Shown one piece after another: positions 29,029 through 37,541 of a stretch of DNA of 64,000 nt (the first letter of the stretch is position 1; every line of letters starts with the position of its first letter). The position numbers and the translations under genes are program-made. The stretch is from Stutzerimonas zhaodongensis (GTDB lineage Bacteria > Pseudomonadota > Gammaproteobacteria > Pseudomonadales > Pseudomonadaceae), in NCBI RefSeq assembly GCF_003696365.1, contig NZ_RFFM01000002.1, positions 992,001-1,056,000 of the forward strand. Reading direction: 5' to 3'. The notes below the pieces were generated by a model that worked only from the letters and a program-made list of their open reading frames with translations, was not told the origin of the DNA and ran no database searches.

Positions 29029-29772
29029 TCATTGAAGCGTGTAGCCGTTATCCACGACCCAATCCTGCCCATAAACACCGCGCGCGCCTTGGGAGAGTTG
29101 GAACAGGACGACATTGGAGACCGCCGCGGCCTCGAGAAAATGACCGGGCAACAAGCGCTTGGTAACGCCTTCGGCAACCTGTTCAAGCTGCTCGTCGGGT
29201 AGCCCGAGCGTGCCCCAGATGGCAGTAGCGGTCGGGCCGGGCGAAACTATATTGATGCGCACATCCAGGGGTGCGAATTCCACAGCCAGGGTGCGCGCGT
29301 GGGCGACCAGCGCAGCCTTGCTGGCGATGTAGGCAGCCAGGCCCGGAAAGGTGCTGCGCGTCAGGAAGGTCCCGATGAATACCACCGATGCCGGTTTGGC
29401 CAGCTCAGCCCGCAATGCGCTGAGGGTATTTATCGCGGCAGCGCCATTGACCGCCCACTGGCGGTCGAAACAAGCCGTATCGAGGCTGTCGCCCAACTCC
29501 GCGATCCCCGCATTCGGCACCAGATAGTCCACCGGCCCCAGCTCTGCTGCCCGGCGCGCCAGTAGCTGCAGATCATCGGCAGACGTCACGTCGCCAGTCA
29601 GCCAGTGCAGGTGTTCTGGATAGGTTTCCAACAGTTGTGACAACCCACCCAGGCTACGCGACATCGCCAGCACCCTGGCACCTCGCTGCAGCAATGCCGA
29701 GCACAGCGCCAAGCCAATTCCGGAACTGGCGCCGGTCACAACGGCCAGGCGATCTTTGAATTCACTCTTCAT
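29029..29772 (-). CDS. Short-chain dehydrogenase/reductase
   Basis: This 247-residue SDR enzyme has the nucleotide motif T-G-A-S-S-G-I-G near the N-terminus, an N-A-G motif, and the catalytic Y-x3-K in A-Y-I-A-S-K. It is probably an NAD(P)-dependent oxidoreductase; the substrate cannot be predicted. The third of three consecutive ATG codons (29772) has the best spacing from GGAG. It lies 104 bases downstream of nnrS on the same strand, so joint expression is likely. Confidence 0.88.
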   Translation of the reverse strand: MKSEFKDRLAVVTGASSGIGLALCSALLQRGARVLAMSRSLGGLSQLLETYPEHLHWLTGDVTSADDLQLLARRAAELGPVDYLVPNAGIAELGDSLDTACFDRQWAVNGAAAINTLSALRAELAKPASVVFIGTFLTRSTFPGLAAYIASKAALVAHARTLAVEFAPLDVRINIVSPGPTATAIWGTLGLPDEQLEQVAEGVTKRLLPGHFLEAAAVSNVVLFQLSQGARGVYGQDWVVDNGYTLQ

Positions 29773-29876
29773 CATCATCTCCGATGTCGGCAATCGCCGA
29801 GCCGCAAGCTGCCCGTCCCGAATGGGCAGGCAGCGGTTTCAAGAGGTAAAGCAGGGATAACGTGCAGCCGAAGCGG

Positions 29877-31067
29877 TCAGCCGGGGTGACCATCAACCCG
29901 CGCGGCAACCAGCATGGGTGCGTAGCGCCAAGCGTAAAGCGCGAACGCCAGTGTCCAGCAGATAGCGGCCATCCACAGACCGGTCACTGGCCATTCGCTG
30001 GCAAGGAAAACTCGTGCCGCGGCGCCAAGGTTGAACAATACGAAGGCGCTAACGATGCCGGTCGGCAGCTGCAACGGCCTACCGGTGTGGCCAAGCGTGA
30101 CCCGCGCAATCATCGCCAGGATCAGGCCACTCATGGAGCCAACTGAAAGCGCGTGCAACGACGAGCTGGAGTTGGCCAACAGGCCGAAATTCCAGAGTGC
30201 CAAACCCGCCGCCGCGACCACCAACCAGAGCATGGCCAGGTGCAGCGACCAGAGCAGCGGCACGCGCCAGATCCCGGCGTCATACCAGCGCACCAGCCGG
30301 AGCAGATGTCCAGCTGCAATGGCCAGAAAAAGCCCCCCCAGCAGCGCATTTTGCTGCAGCGCCGGGCCCGCGGCATACAGCACCGCAATCAGCCCGGTGC
30401 CGACCAGCAATGCAACGTCCAACCAGAGCCAGGGCTTCACCGCTTCGGTATGACCAAGGCCGCGCTGGGTAAAAAAGGGAATGACCCGCCCGCCGATGAT
30501 CGCCATCAATGCGGCGACCAGCCAGAGCCCGGCCAGTACGCCCTGGCGTTGCAGGCTGTCGTCATTCCGAGCAAGGCCGCAAAGCACCAGCACGTCCGCT
30601 CCAATCATCAACGTCAGGACAGCGATGATCGGGTAATTGCGCTTCTGCCGGACCACCCAGAGCATGCGCGCCATCAGGCCTGTTACGCCGAGCATGAACA
30701 GCAGGTCCAGTGGGATCAACAACATCAACGGCAGGCCGAACAGCCAGCCCAGACGCGCCAGCAGCCACACCGCCGCGAGCGCCATCAGCTTGTTGCCGGA
30801 TATACCTGGCTGACCGGTCCAGGTTTGTCCAGCGGTCAGTAGAAAGCCCGCAACGATAGCCATCGCAAAGCCGAACAACATTTCGTGGCGGTGCCAGGAC
30901 AGCCATCCACCAGTTGGCTGAAAGCCCGGCCAGAGACCGGTCCAAACGGCAACCCAGAGCGGAATTGCTAACAGCGCGAAGAGGCTCCCCGCTAAAAAGA
31001 ACGGGCGAAAGGCAAGCCGCCACACGGGCGGGATACTCAAGGCTTTTCGCCGATCGATGACTTGCAC
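29877..31067 (-). CDS. nnrS: NnrS, heme-copper membrane protein of NO tolerance
   Basis: This 396-residue membrane protein has about 12 spans and starts in the NnrS way: F-R-P-F-F-L-A-G-S and W-H-R-H-E-M-L-F-G-F-A. It also has the later G-G-R-V-I-P-F-F-T and T-L-G-H-T-G-R motifs. NnrS binds heme and copper and protects cells against NO, partly by limiting iron-dinitrosyl complexes; it is typically controlled by NnrR/DNR. A box of that type lies 122 bases upstream. Confidence 0.94.
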   Translation of the reverse strand: MQVIDRRKALSIPPVWRLAFRPFFLAGSLFALLAIPLWVAVWTGLWPGFQPTGGWLSWHRHEMLFGFAMAIVAGFLLTAGQTWTGQPGISGNKLMALAAVWLLARLGWLFGLPLMLLIPLDLLFMLGVTGLMARMLWVVRQKRNYPIIAVLTLMIGADVLVLCGLARNDDSLQRQGVLAGLWLVAALMAIIGGRVIPFFTQRGLGHTEAVKPWLWLDVALLVGTGLIAVLYAAGPALQQNALLGGLFLAIAAGHLLRLVRWYDAGIWRVPLLWSLHLAMLWLVVAAAGLALWNFGLLANSSSSLHALSVGSMSGLILAMIARVTLGHTGRPLQLPTGIVSAFVLFNLGAAARVFLASEWPVTGLWMAAICWTLAFALYAWRYAPMLVAARVDGHPG

Positions 31068-31188
31068 AAAGGCCTCCTGACGATCTCTACAACGCCCCGC
31101 GACAACTCAGCAGCGGGCCGAAGAACCACGGCCTCAGAGATTTCCGAAGCCAGGATTACTTTCTACAGGTTAGGAGGCGTTCTCAGAC

Positions 31189-31202
31189 TTGATTGCGATC
31201 AG
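31189..31202 (-). promoter_or_regulatory. FNR/DNR box upstream of nnrS
   Basis: The minus strand reads CTGATCGCAATCAA, a 9-of-10 match. TAGAAA at 31160-31165 (minus strand) is a possible -10 at class II distance, giving a start near 31154. Confidence 0.6.
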
Positions 31203-31314
31203 CTTTTTTTGGAGAGGGAAATCGGGCGATGATCGGTCACGCACCGGCGACTGGGTCGACAAGCTGCCAATTTCGAGTCGCCATGAGCAGCGGCGCCTCG
31301 AACGCACCGCGCCG

Positions 31315-31483
31315 GCAGGAGCCAGCTTGCCTGCGATCAGAGTCCATGGCTGACCAGCCCCCCGGATCCCAATCGACGTTCGCGAGCAGGCTCACGCCTA
31401 CGACAAGCAGGCCAATCCGAACAAGCCATGAACAGCGTCCTCGAACGCACCGCGCCCCCGTAGGAGCCAGCTTGCTGGCGATC
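31315..31483. repeat. REP elements between nnrS and tatE
   Basis: A forward REP at 31315-31339 and a complete one at 31460-31483 flank a degenerate inverted copy near 31377-31403. They separate the nos operon end from the nnrS promoter; no gene is seen in this gap. Confidence 0.75.
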
Positions 31484-31541
31484 AGTGCTTCGCAATGCTA
31501 CCGATGCGCTCTTAAAGCCCGCGCAGCTTGTGGGAGGCTGT

Positions 31542-31724
31542 TTACTTCAGTTCCTGCTTCACCGTTTCAGTCTGAGGGGCGCTTTCGCCGTCACCCATGG
31601 ATTTGCGAAAGCCACTGATCGCGCCGCCCAGATCCGAACCCAGCCCGCGCAGACGTTTGGTGCCGAACAGCATCACCACGATCAGCAGAACGATCACGAG
31701 TTGCCAAATGCTAATGCCCATCAT
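31542..31724 (-). CDS. tatE: TatE/TatA-like twin-arginine translocation subunit
   Basis: This 60-residue protein is a short TatA/E family member: an N-terminal span (about 4-20), the [10 protein letters not shown] hinge and an amphipathic helix. P. stutzeri carries such a tatE at the end of its nos operon. It probably assists export of folded NosZ, which has a Tat signal. Either of the first two Met codons may be used. It is 33 bases after nosL. Confidence 0.9.
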   Translation of the reverse strand: MMGISIWQLVIVLLIVVMLFGTKRLRGLGSDLGGAISGFRKSMGDGESAPQTETVKQELK

Positions 31725-31757
31725 GTTGCGTTACCTCATCGAGTTATAGGTTGCGGT

Positions 31758-32312
31758 CTAGTGACCGGCGTGAGCCTGTTGGTGATTCGACGTGCCGTGT
31801 TGCATGCCGGACGCCTGTTGCAGTATCGACTGATCGATGTCCTCGAAGCGCAGCACCCGGCCACCGTGCAGCGCAGCAAGGCCTTTGGCGGCCGACTCTT
31901 CGGCAAAGGTCGCCAGCACGGCGCCCATCGCACCCTTCAACTGGGTGCCGGTGACATAGTAGGCGCTGGTCGCATCGATCAAGTATTCATCATCCGGTTG
32001 TTCCCAGGTGCTGCGGCCCATGTCATGGACGTAGAGTTTTGCTTCGAGCATCCGGTTTTCTGGTTGCAGCCACCATCCGAGCATTTCAGCGGTGGAGCAG
32101 AACTTGCGCACCCCGCCTTTTTCCACGGCCTGGCCCTTGGGTCCGGGAAAGTCGCTGATCACCATGCCGCAAACGTGGCATTCGTCGCTGCTGTGGAACG
32201 CGACCGGTTCGAGCGGCTGTTCATCCCGCTCCGCCTCACCGCAAGCGGCCAGCCCCAGAAACAGTGCAGCGGCGAGCATGACGCGTGAAGCATGGGTATA
32301 TAACGCATTCAT
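31758..32312 (-). CDS. nosL: NosL, copper-binding lipoprotein for NosZ maturation
   Basis: This 184-residue outer- or periplasm-facing lipoprotein has a lipobox L-A-A-C ending at Cys24 and the conserved C-H-V-C-G-M motif plus a second conserved Met/His region. NosL binds Cu(I) and delivers it for the CuZ and CuA centres of N2O reductase through NosDFY. The C-terminus is His-rich (H-Q-Q-A-H-A-G-H). It lies 24 bases after nosY. Confidence 0.94.
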   Translation of the reverse strand: MNALYTHASRVMLAAALFLGLAACGEAERDEQPLEPVAFHSSDECHVCGMVISDFPGPKGQAVEKGGVRKFCSTAEMLGWWLQPENRMLEAKLYVHDMGRSTWEQPDDEYLIDATSAYYVTGTQLKGAMGAVLATFAEESAAKGLAALHGGRVLRFEDIDQSILQQASGMQHGTSNHQQAHAGH

Positions 32313-32336
32313 GGTTACAGTTTTCCTTCTGGTTGA

Positions 32337-33164
32337 TCACGCCATGCGGCGACGGAACACGCCGTACGCCAGCGAAAGTGCTGCCGCTACCCAGAGCATG
32401 AGGCAAATCCAGAGCGCGGCGGACGGCACCGGCAGATCCCCGCCCAGCGAAAGCACGCCCATGGCATTGCCGCCCTCGAATCCGGCCAGATTGATCAGCC
32501 GGTAGATGTCCGCGGGGTTGAGTAGCAGCAGCCAAGGCAGCAGTTCGGGGCTGAAGGTGCCCTCGCTGAGCACCAGCAAAGCCAGCAGCACCAGATCGAA
32601 CACCAGCACGAAGAGGAACCAGACGCCGAGAGCCAACCCCGCTGCGCTGGACTTCTCGCTGACCTTGCTGCTCAGCACATAGGCCATGGCCAGGAAGACC
32701 CAGCCGAGCAGTGTCGACGAGATCATGAAACGGCCGAATGCCCAGAGCAGCAAGCCGATCTCCACATCCTCGACCAGCACGGCGATGGCGAGCATGGCGC
32801 AGCCGAATCCGATCAGCACCGCCAGCGCCAGGATCAATCCGTGACCGACGAACTTGCCCAGCAGGATCTGGCCACGCCCCAGCGGATAGGTGAGCAGCAG
32901 CATCAGTGTGCCGCCCTCGTCCTCACCCACGATGGCATCGTAGGCCAGCAGCAATGCGATCAGGGGCATCAGGAAGGTCGCCAGGCTGGCCAGGCTGGCA
33001 ATGGTCGCTGGAATGGAAGTGAAACCGAGCTGCCCGGACGCCGCAGCGCCGAGCCAGGCAATGCCCACCGCCAGAACGGCGAACAACAGGCTGATGGCAA
33101 GCAACCAGCGATTGCGCAAACCGTCGCTGAATTCCTTGCGGGCGATGTTCCAGATCTGGTTCAT
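32337..33164 (-). CDS. nosY: NosY, ABC transporter permease of the Nos maturation system
   Basis: This 275-residue membrane protein has six predicted spans of the ABC-2 type. It forms the NosDFY complex with two NosF ATPases and periplasmic NosD; this complex moves copper between NosL and NosZ. Its start overlaps the nosF stop by four bases. The length agrees with P. stutzeri NosY. Confidence 0.95.
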   Translation of the reverse strand: MNQIWNIARKEFSDGLRNRWLLAISLLFAVLAVGIAWLGAAASGQLGFTSIPATIASLASLATFLMPLIALLLAYDAIVGEDEGGTLMLLLTYPLGRGQILLGKFVGHGLILALAVLIGFGCAMLAIAVLVEDVEIGLLLWAFGRFMISSTLLGWVFLAMAYVLSSKVSEKSSAAGLALGVWFLFVLVFDLVLLALLVLSEGTFSPELLPWLLLLNPADIYRLINLAGFEGGNAMGVLSLGGDLPVPSAALWICLMLWVAAALSLAYGVFRRRMA

Positions 33165-34087
33165 AGCGCGCCCTCCGCCGTGCGTACGTCGCCGGCGCTC
33201 TCCATGTAGTAGCGGTAGAGATCTTCCAATGAAGGCTGGTGGATCTCGATGTCTTCCGGCTGATCTTCGCCAAGCAGTTGGCGCAGCAGCGGAAGCTTGT
33301 GGCCATTGATCGCCGACACCTCGACGCTGCATTCACCCAGCGCACGGGCATTGTGTCCGGCAGCGCCCCACCGCTTGAGCCAACCGGCACTGTCGTCGAT
33401 GCCGCTGGCACGGATGCGCACCGGCAAGCCTGCCTCGGCTCGCAGTTGCGCCAGGCTGCCGACCGCCTGCAGCCGCCCCTTGGCAAGGATTGCCGCGCGG
33501 TTGATATGTGCCTCCACGCCAGGCAACACGTGCGAGCAGAGGATGATGCTGGTGCCGCGCTGGCGCAGACGATCCACGAGCTGATAGAGGTCAGCCGTGG
33601 CGATGGGGTCCAGCCCCACGGTGGGCTCGTCGAGCAATAGCAGGCGTGGTTCGCCGAGCAACGCCTGGGCCAAGCCGAGGCGCTGGCGCATGCCCTTGGA
33701 ATAGGTCTTCACCCGACGCTCAGCGGCGTGGGACAGACCGACCTGTTCCAGCAATTGCTCAACCTGCTTCAGGGGCGCGCCTTTGAGCCGAGCGAAATGC
33801 CGCAACGTCTCGCGGCCGCTGAGCTGTGGGTAGAAGGTCACGTTCTCCGGCAAGTAGCCGAGTTGGCGGCGAACCTGCGGATCATTCGGCGCTCGACCAA
33901 GAACCCGCACCTGCCCATCGCTCGGCGTCAGCAGGCCGAGAATCAACTTCATGCTGGTGGTCTTACCCGCGCCGTTGTGGCCGAACAGGCCCAGCACTTC
34001 GCCCTCGCCCAGGGTCAGGTTCAAATCATGCAGCACGGTCATGTTGCCGTAACGCTGGCTCACGCCCTGGATCTCTACAGCGCTCAT
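33161..34087 (-). CDS. nosF: NosF, ABC transporter ATPase of the Nos maturation system
   Basis: This 308-residue ABC ATPase has Walker [10 protein letters not shown] near 37-45, the signature Y-S-K-G-M-R-Q-R near 130, and Walker B L-L-L-L-D-E-P-T. It powers NosDFY in assembling the copper centres of NosZ. It overlaps nosD upstream and nosY downstream by four bases each (ATGA), indicating coupled translation. Confidence 0.96.
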   Translation of the reverse strand: MSAVEIQGVSQRYGNMTVLHDLNLTLGEGEVLGLFGHNGAGKTTSMKLILGLLTPSDGQVRVLGRAPNDPQVRRQLGYLPENVTFYPQLSGRETLRHFARLKGAPLKQVEQLLEQVGLSHAAERRVKTYSKGMRQRLGLAQALLGEPRLLLLDEPTVGLDPIATADLYQLVDRLRQRGTSIILCSHVLPGVEAHINRAAILAKGRLQAVGSLAQLRAEAGLPVRIRASGIDDSAGWLKRWGAAGHNARALGECSVEVSAINGHKLPLLRQLLGEDQPEDIEIHQPSLEDLYRYYMESAGDVRTAEGAL

Positions 34088-35394
34088 GGCGTTGGCTCCT
34101 GCGGCTTGCGCATAGATGGTTCGGTTGGCGGCTTCATCAGCGGATGGCTGTCCTGCACACCCGGCGACTTGACCACCGGAAAGGCGCGCTGGACCCAGCG
34201 CAGCACTTCGATGCTCGGGCTGTTCATCAGCAGCCGAACCTGCGGATAAAGCCAGAGCAGGCGATCGACGTTGTCGTTGGGTTCGTAGGGGACGTCGCCC
34301 AGGCCATCGCTGTTGCGGTCCCAGCCGAGGTAATCGCTCCAGTAGTTACCACGCCCGTCCTGCGACCACTCCTGGGTGCGGGTGGCCACGTACTTGACCT
34401 GCTGCTGGTTGCCGACGAAGGCGTTTCCGGAGATGCGGTTGTCTTCCGAGCCAGCAGTCAGATGGATGCCCATGTCACTGAGCCGGAAGTGGTTGTTCTC
34501 GATGGTGTTGAACAGGGAGTTGTAGATGAAGAGCGCCTTACCCTCGCCTCCGCTGATCATGGCGTCCCCGCCGGTATCGCCCCGTTCGACGTTGGTGACG
34601 ACGTTGTCCTTGAGGGTCGAGTAGGTGATGTAGTTCATCAGGATGCCGTAATTCTGATCATGCTCGGAGCGGTTGCCGATCACGGTCAGTTTGCGGCTTT
34701 GCATCAAGGCATAGCCGGTGCGTGTACGGCGGGTGATGTTGCCGATCACGCTGTTGTCGTTTGCGAACATGTAGTGCACGCCGTAGCGCAGGTCCTCCAG
34801 CACATTGCCTTCAAGATGGTTGCCGTTGGAGGTGTCGATGTAGATACCGTCGCGGGTGTTGCTCACATGGTTGCCGATGATCCGTGCGCCGCTCACGGCG
34901 AACAGATGGATGCCGTTACCGCGGTCCTGGGAGCGGACGCTCGCATCGCCCTCGATGCGGTTGCCGATCAGGCTGACATCCCGCGAGCTGTCGACCCAGA
35001 TTCCGAAGCCCGGGCCGCGCAACCGGTTGTTGCGGATCACCACGTGCTGGGCCTTTGGCCGAATGAAGATGCCGGCATTCATGGCGGTAAGGTTGCGCCC
35101 CCAGTCCATGACGCTGCAGCCGTCGACCGTGACATCCGATGCCTCGATCAGCAGGCCGTTGCCCTCGCCACCTGCCTGAAAGACAGCGCCCGGCTCGCAG
35201 AGCAACTCCATGGATTGGTCGATACTGAACTGGCCATGGTATTCACCGGCCGGCAGGCGCCAGCGGTTCTCCCCTTGCGCCTGCAATGGCAGGCCTGTGA
35301 TCGGTTGCGGAGCCGCCTGAGCCACCCCACAGAAAAGGGCCAGCAGCAGCGCTGCCAGCGGGTGTAACCGGAATATCGCCTGAGATCTGAGCAC
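34084..35394 (-). CDS. nosD: NosD, periplasmic beta-helix protein for NosZ copper-centre assembly
   Basis: This 436-residue protein has a signal peptide (about 1-26, ending G-V-A-Q-A/A-P) and a right-handed beta-helix with many N-x-I/V repeats typical of CASH domains. NosD joins NosFY and receives copper from NosL. A GTG start at 35394 with AGAGG nine bases upstream gives the exact 436-residue length known for P. stutzeri; no in-frame ATG fits. An out-of-frame ATG lies five bases upstream. The longer frame to 35637 is leader and nosZ overlap. Confidence 0.93.
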   Translation of the reverse strand: MLRSQAIFRLHPLAALLLALFCGVAQAAPQPITGLPLQAQGENRWRLPAGEYHGQFSIDQSMELLCEPGAVFQAGGEGNGLLIEASDVTVDGCSVMDWGRNLTAMNAGIFIRPKAQHVVIRNNRLRGPGFGIWVDSSRDVSLIGNRIEGDASVRSQDRGNGIHLFAVSGARIIGNHVSNTRDGIYIDTSNGNHLEGNVLEDLRYGVHYMFANDNSVIGNITRRTRTGYALMQSRKLTVIGNRSEHDQNYGILMNYITYSTLKDNVVTNVERGDTGGDAMISGGEGKALFIYNSLFNTIENNHFRLSDMGIHLTAGSEDNRISGNAFVGNQQQVKYVATRTQEWSQDGRGNYWSDYLGWDRNSDGLGDVPYEPNDNVDRLLWLYPQVRLLMNSPSIEVLRWVQRAFPVVKSPGVQDSHPLMKPPTEPSMRKPQEPTP

Positions 35395-35511
35395 TGCATT
35401 GTTCCTCTTCAGCTTCCAGGCAGGGTGGGTGCGGCGCGAAGAGTGAAGCTGCCCGCGCCTCGTTTGTGTCGCTCCCTGTGCAGTTGCACTGTGTCGCTCA
35501 ACGGACGCTCC

Positions 35512-35545
35512 GCATCCTTGATCGGGATGCAGGACGCGAACGTCC
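35512..35545 (-). promoter_or_regulatory. Two small hairpins between nosZ and nosD
   Basis: GCATCC/GGATGC (35512-35517 with 35525-35530) and GGACG/CGTCC (35532-35536 with 35541-35545) form adjacent stems just after the nosZ stop. No T-run follows. They may protect the nosZ mRNA end and lower nosDFYL levels. Confidence 0.4.
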
Positions 35546-35561
35546 CGCACCCCGGCTCGCA

Positions 35562-37475
35562 TTACGCCGGCTCGACCAGCATCCGGCCAACCATCTCCAT
35601 GTGCAGCGCGTGGCAGAACCAGCTGCAGTAGTACCAATGCAGGCCCGGCTTGTCGGCGATGAAGGTGATGGACGAGGTCTGCTGCGGGCTGATTTCCATG
35701 CTCGCACCGTGGTTGACCATGACGAATCCGTGGGAGACGTCCTCGATCTGGTCGATGTTGGTGATGGTCACGGTGACTTCATCGCCCTGCTTGACGGTGA
35801 ACTCCTGCACGCCGAACGCCGGCGCCATCGAGGTCATGTAGACGCGTACCTTGTTGCCGTCGCGGATGACCTTGTTGTCGGTGTCCAGGTTGATGCCGTC
35901 CTTCTTCGCCCTTTCCACGGTGGGGGCAAAGAACGGGTCGTTGCGGTCCCAGATCTTCTTGGTCTTGATCTGGTCACGACGAGCCATGATGCAGTCGTGC
36001 GGTTCTGCATAGGTCGGGCCGTCATGCACCAGCTTCATTTCCTCGCCGGAGATGTCGATCAGCTGATCGTTCTCCGGATGCAGCGGGCCGGTCGGCAGGA
36101 AGCGATCCTTGCCGAACTTGCACAGCGCCACCAGCCACTTGCCGTCCGCTTCGCTGGTCTCGCACAGCGAGGCGTGGATGTGGCCGGGCTGGTAGTGCAC
36201 GTCCAGCTTCTGCTTGATGTAGTTGACCTTCTCGCCGTTGTACGCGCGTACCGCGTCGGCCATGTTCCACTTCACCACCTGGCTGTCGATGAACACGGTG
36301 GTGTAAGCGTTACCGCGACCGTCGAAGGTGGTGTGCAGCGGGCCGAGGCCCAGCTCCACTTCGGCAGCGATGGTGTCACGCGGGTCCTTGAGCTTGTCGG
36401 CGAACAGGTCAGGCAGCTTGGCGATCTCGATCATCGATACGGTCGGCGACAGCTTGCCGTTGGCGATGAAGTACCTGCCGTCAGACGAGGTGTTGCAGCC
36501 GTGCGGGTTCTTCGGCACCGGGATGTAGCGTGTGAACTGGCTGTCCTTGTCGCCCTGCTTGCGACCGTCGAGCACCGGCACCTTGGAGTCGCCGAGCGTG
36601 ATGAACTTGCCGGCCTTGACCGCCTTCTCTGCCGCCTCGATATCGAACACCACAACCCAGTCGCGCTCGTTGCGCATCATGCCGCCGAGGTCATAGGCCT
36701 TTTCCGAGTTGTAGCAGGTAGCGGCGGTAAAGCGACCGGTGTAGTCCGCGTCGGTGTTATCGAGGTTGCCGTCGACGATGATCTGAAAGGCCATTTCCAT
36801 CTTTTCGGCGTCGATGACGTTGTACATGGTGTAGCTGTTTTCGTCCTGCAGATCGAACACCTTGCCGTCGTTCGGGTGCGGGATGACGAATTCGGCATTG
36901 GCGAACACGTACTTGGTGTGCGGCACTTTCTGCAGGCGCAGGCCGTGGATGGCCTGACAGTTCGGCACGGTGATCATCTTGTCGCACTTCATGATATCCA
37001 GACGGATACGGGCGACGCGGGTGTTGGCCTTGTCGTTGATGAACAGGTACTTGCCGTCGTACTTGCCGTCGGTCATGGAGATGTGAGGGTGGTGGCAGTC
37101 GCCATTCAGGAACTTGGCACTGTCGCCCATGATCGCGCGGCTTTCGTTGGTCAGGCCCCAGCCGGTGGCCGAGTCGACGTTGAACACCGGGATACGCATC
37201 AGTTCACGCATCGAGGGGATGCCCATCACGCGGACTTCGCCCTGGTGGCCGCCGCTCCAGAATCCGTAGTAGTCATCCAATTCGCCCGGAGCCACATGGA
37301 TGTTCTGGCGAGCTTCCTTGACCGCAGCCGCCCAGGAATCGCGCGTCATCACCGCGCCACCGAAGGCAGTGGCCGCGACGGCAGCGCCGGTTACAGCGCT
37401 GGCACCGAGGAAGCCGCGACGGCTCATGCCGCCTTTTTCCAGCACCTCGGGATTGTTCTTGCTCTTGTCACTCAT
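35562..37475 (-). CDS. nosZ: NosZ, nitrous oxide reductase
   Basis: This 637-residue precursor has a Tat signal with S-R-R-G-F-L-G at 18-24, an N-terminal seven-bladed propeller holding the CuZ cluster, and a C-terminal cupredoxin. The CuA site is C617-S-W-F-C621-H-A-L-H625-M-E-M628. It reduces N2O to N2 in the periplasm as a clade I homodimer. The start at 37475 follows CAGGAGCG; upstream codons in frame lack a ribosome site. The gene is 66 bases downstream of nosR. Confidence 0.98.
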   Translation of the reverse strand: MSDKSKNNPEVLEKGGMSRRGFLGASAVTGAAVAATAFGGAVMTRDSWAAAVKEARQNIHVAPGELDDYYGFWSGGHQGEVRVMGIPSMRELMRIPVFNVDSATGWGLTNESRAIMGDSAKFLNGDCHHPHISMTDGKYDGKYLFINDKANTRVARIRLDIMKCDKMITVPNCQAIHGLRLQKVPHTKYVFANAEFVIPHPNDGKVFDLQDENSYTMYNVIDAEKMEMAFQIIVDGNLDNTDADYTGRFTAATCYNSEKAYDLGGMMRNERDWVVVFDIEAAEKAVKAGKFITLGDSKVPVLDGRKQGDKDSQFTRYIPVPKNPHGCNTSSDGRYFIANGKLSPTVSMIEIAKLPDLFADKLKDPRDTIAAEVELGLGPLHTTFDGRGNAYTTVFIDSQVVKWNMADAVRAYNGEKVNYIKQKLDVHYQPGHIHASLCETSEADGKWLVALCKFGKDRFLPTGPLHPENDQLIDISGEEMKLVHDGPTYAEPHDCIMARRDQIKTKKIWDRNDPFFAPTVERAKKDGINLDTDNKVIRDGNKVRVYMTSMAPAFGVQEFTVKQGDEVTVTITNIDQIEDVSHGFVMVNHGASMEISPQQTSSITFIADKPGLHWYYCSWFCHALHMEMVGRMLVEPA

Positions 37476-37541
37476 GGGGTTTCGCTCCTGTGAGACATCT
37501 GCTTCAAACACTTGAACGAGCACCTCGCCAGCGGCGACGGC

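Noticed and set aside
33826-35367. A 513-codon plus-strand frame
   Set aside because: It is antisense to nosF and nosD, which are unambiguous genes.
35518-35531. TTGATCGGGATGCA as an FNR box for nosD
   Set aside because: The second half site (ATGCA) departs too far from ATCAA, and the bases are better explained by a small hairpin.
35466-37493. A 675-codon plus-strand frame
   Set aside because: It is the antisense shadow of nosZ; its composition (many Val, Asp, His) is typical of such shadows.
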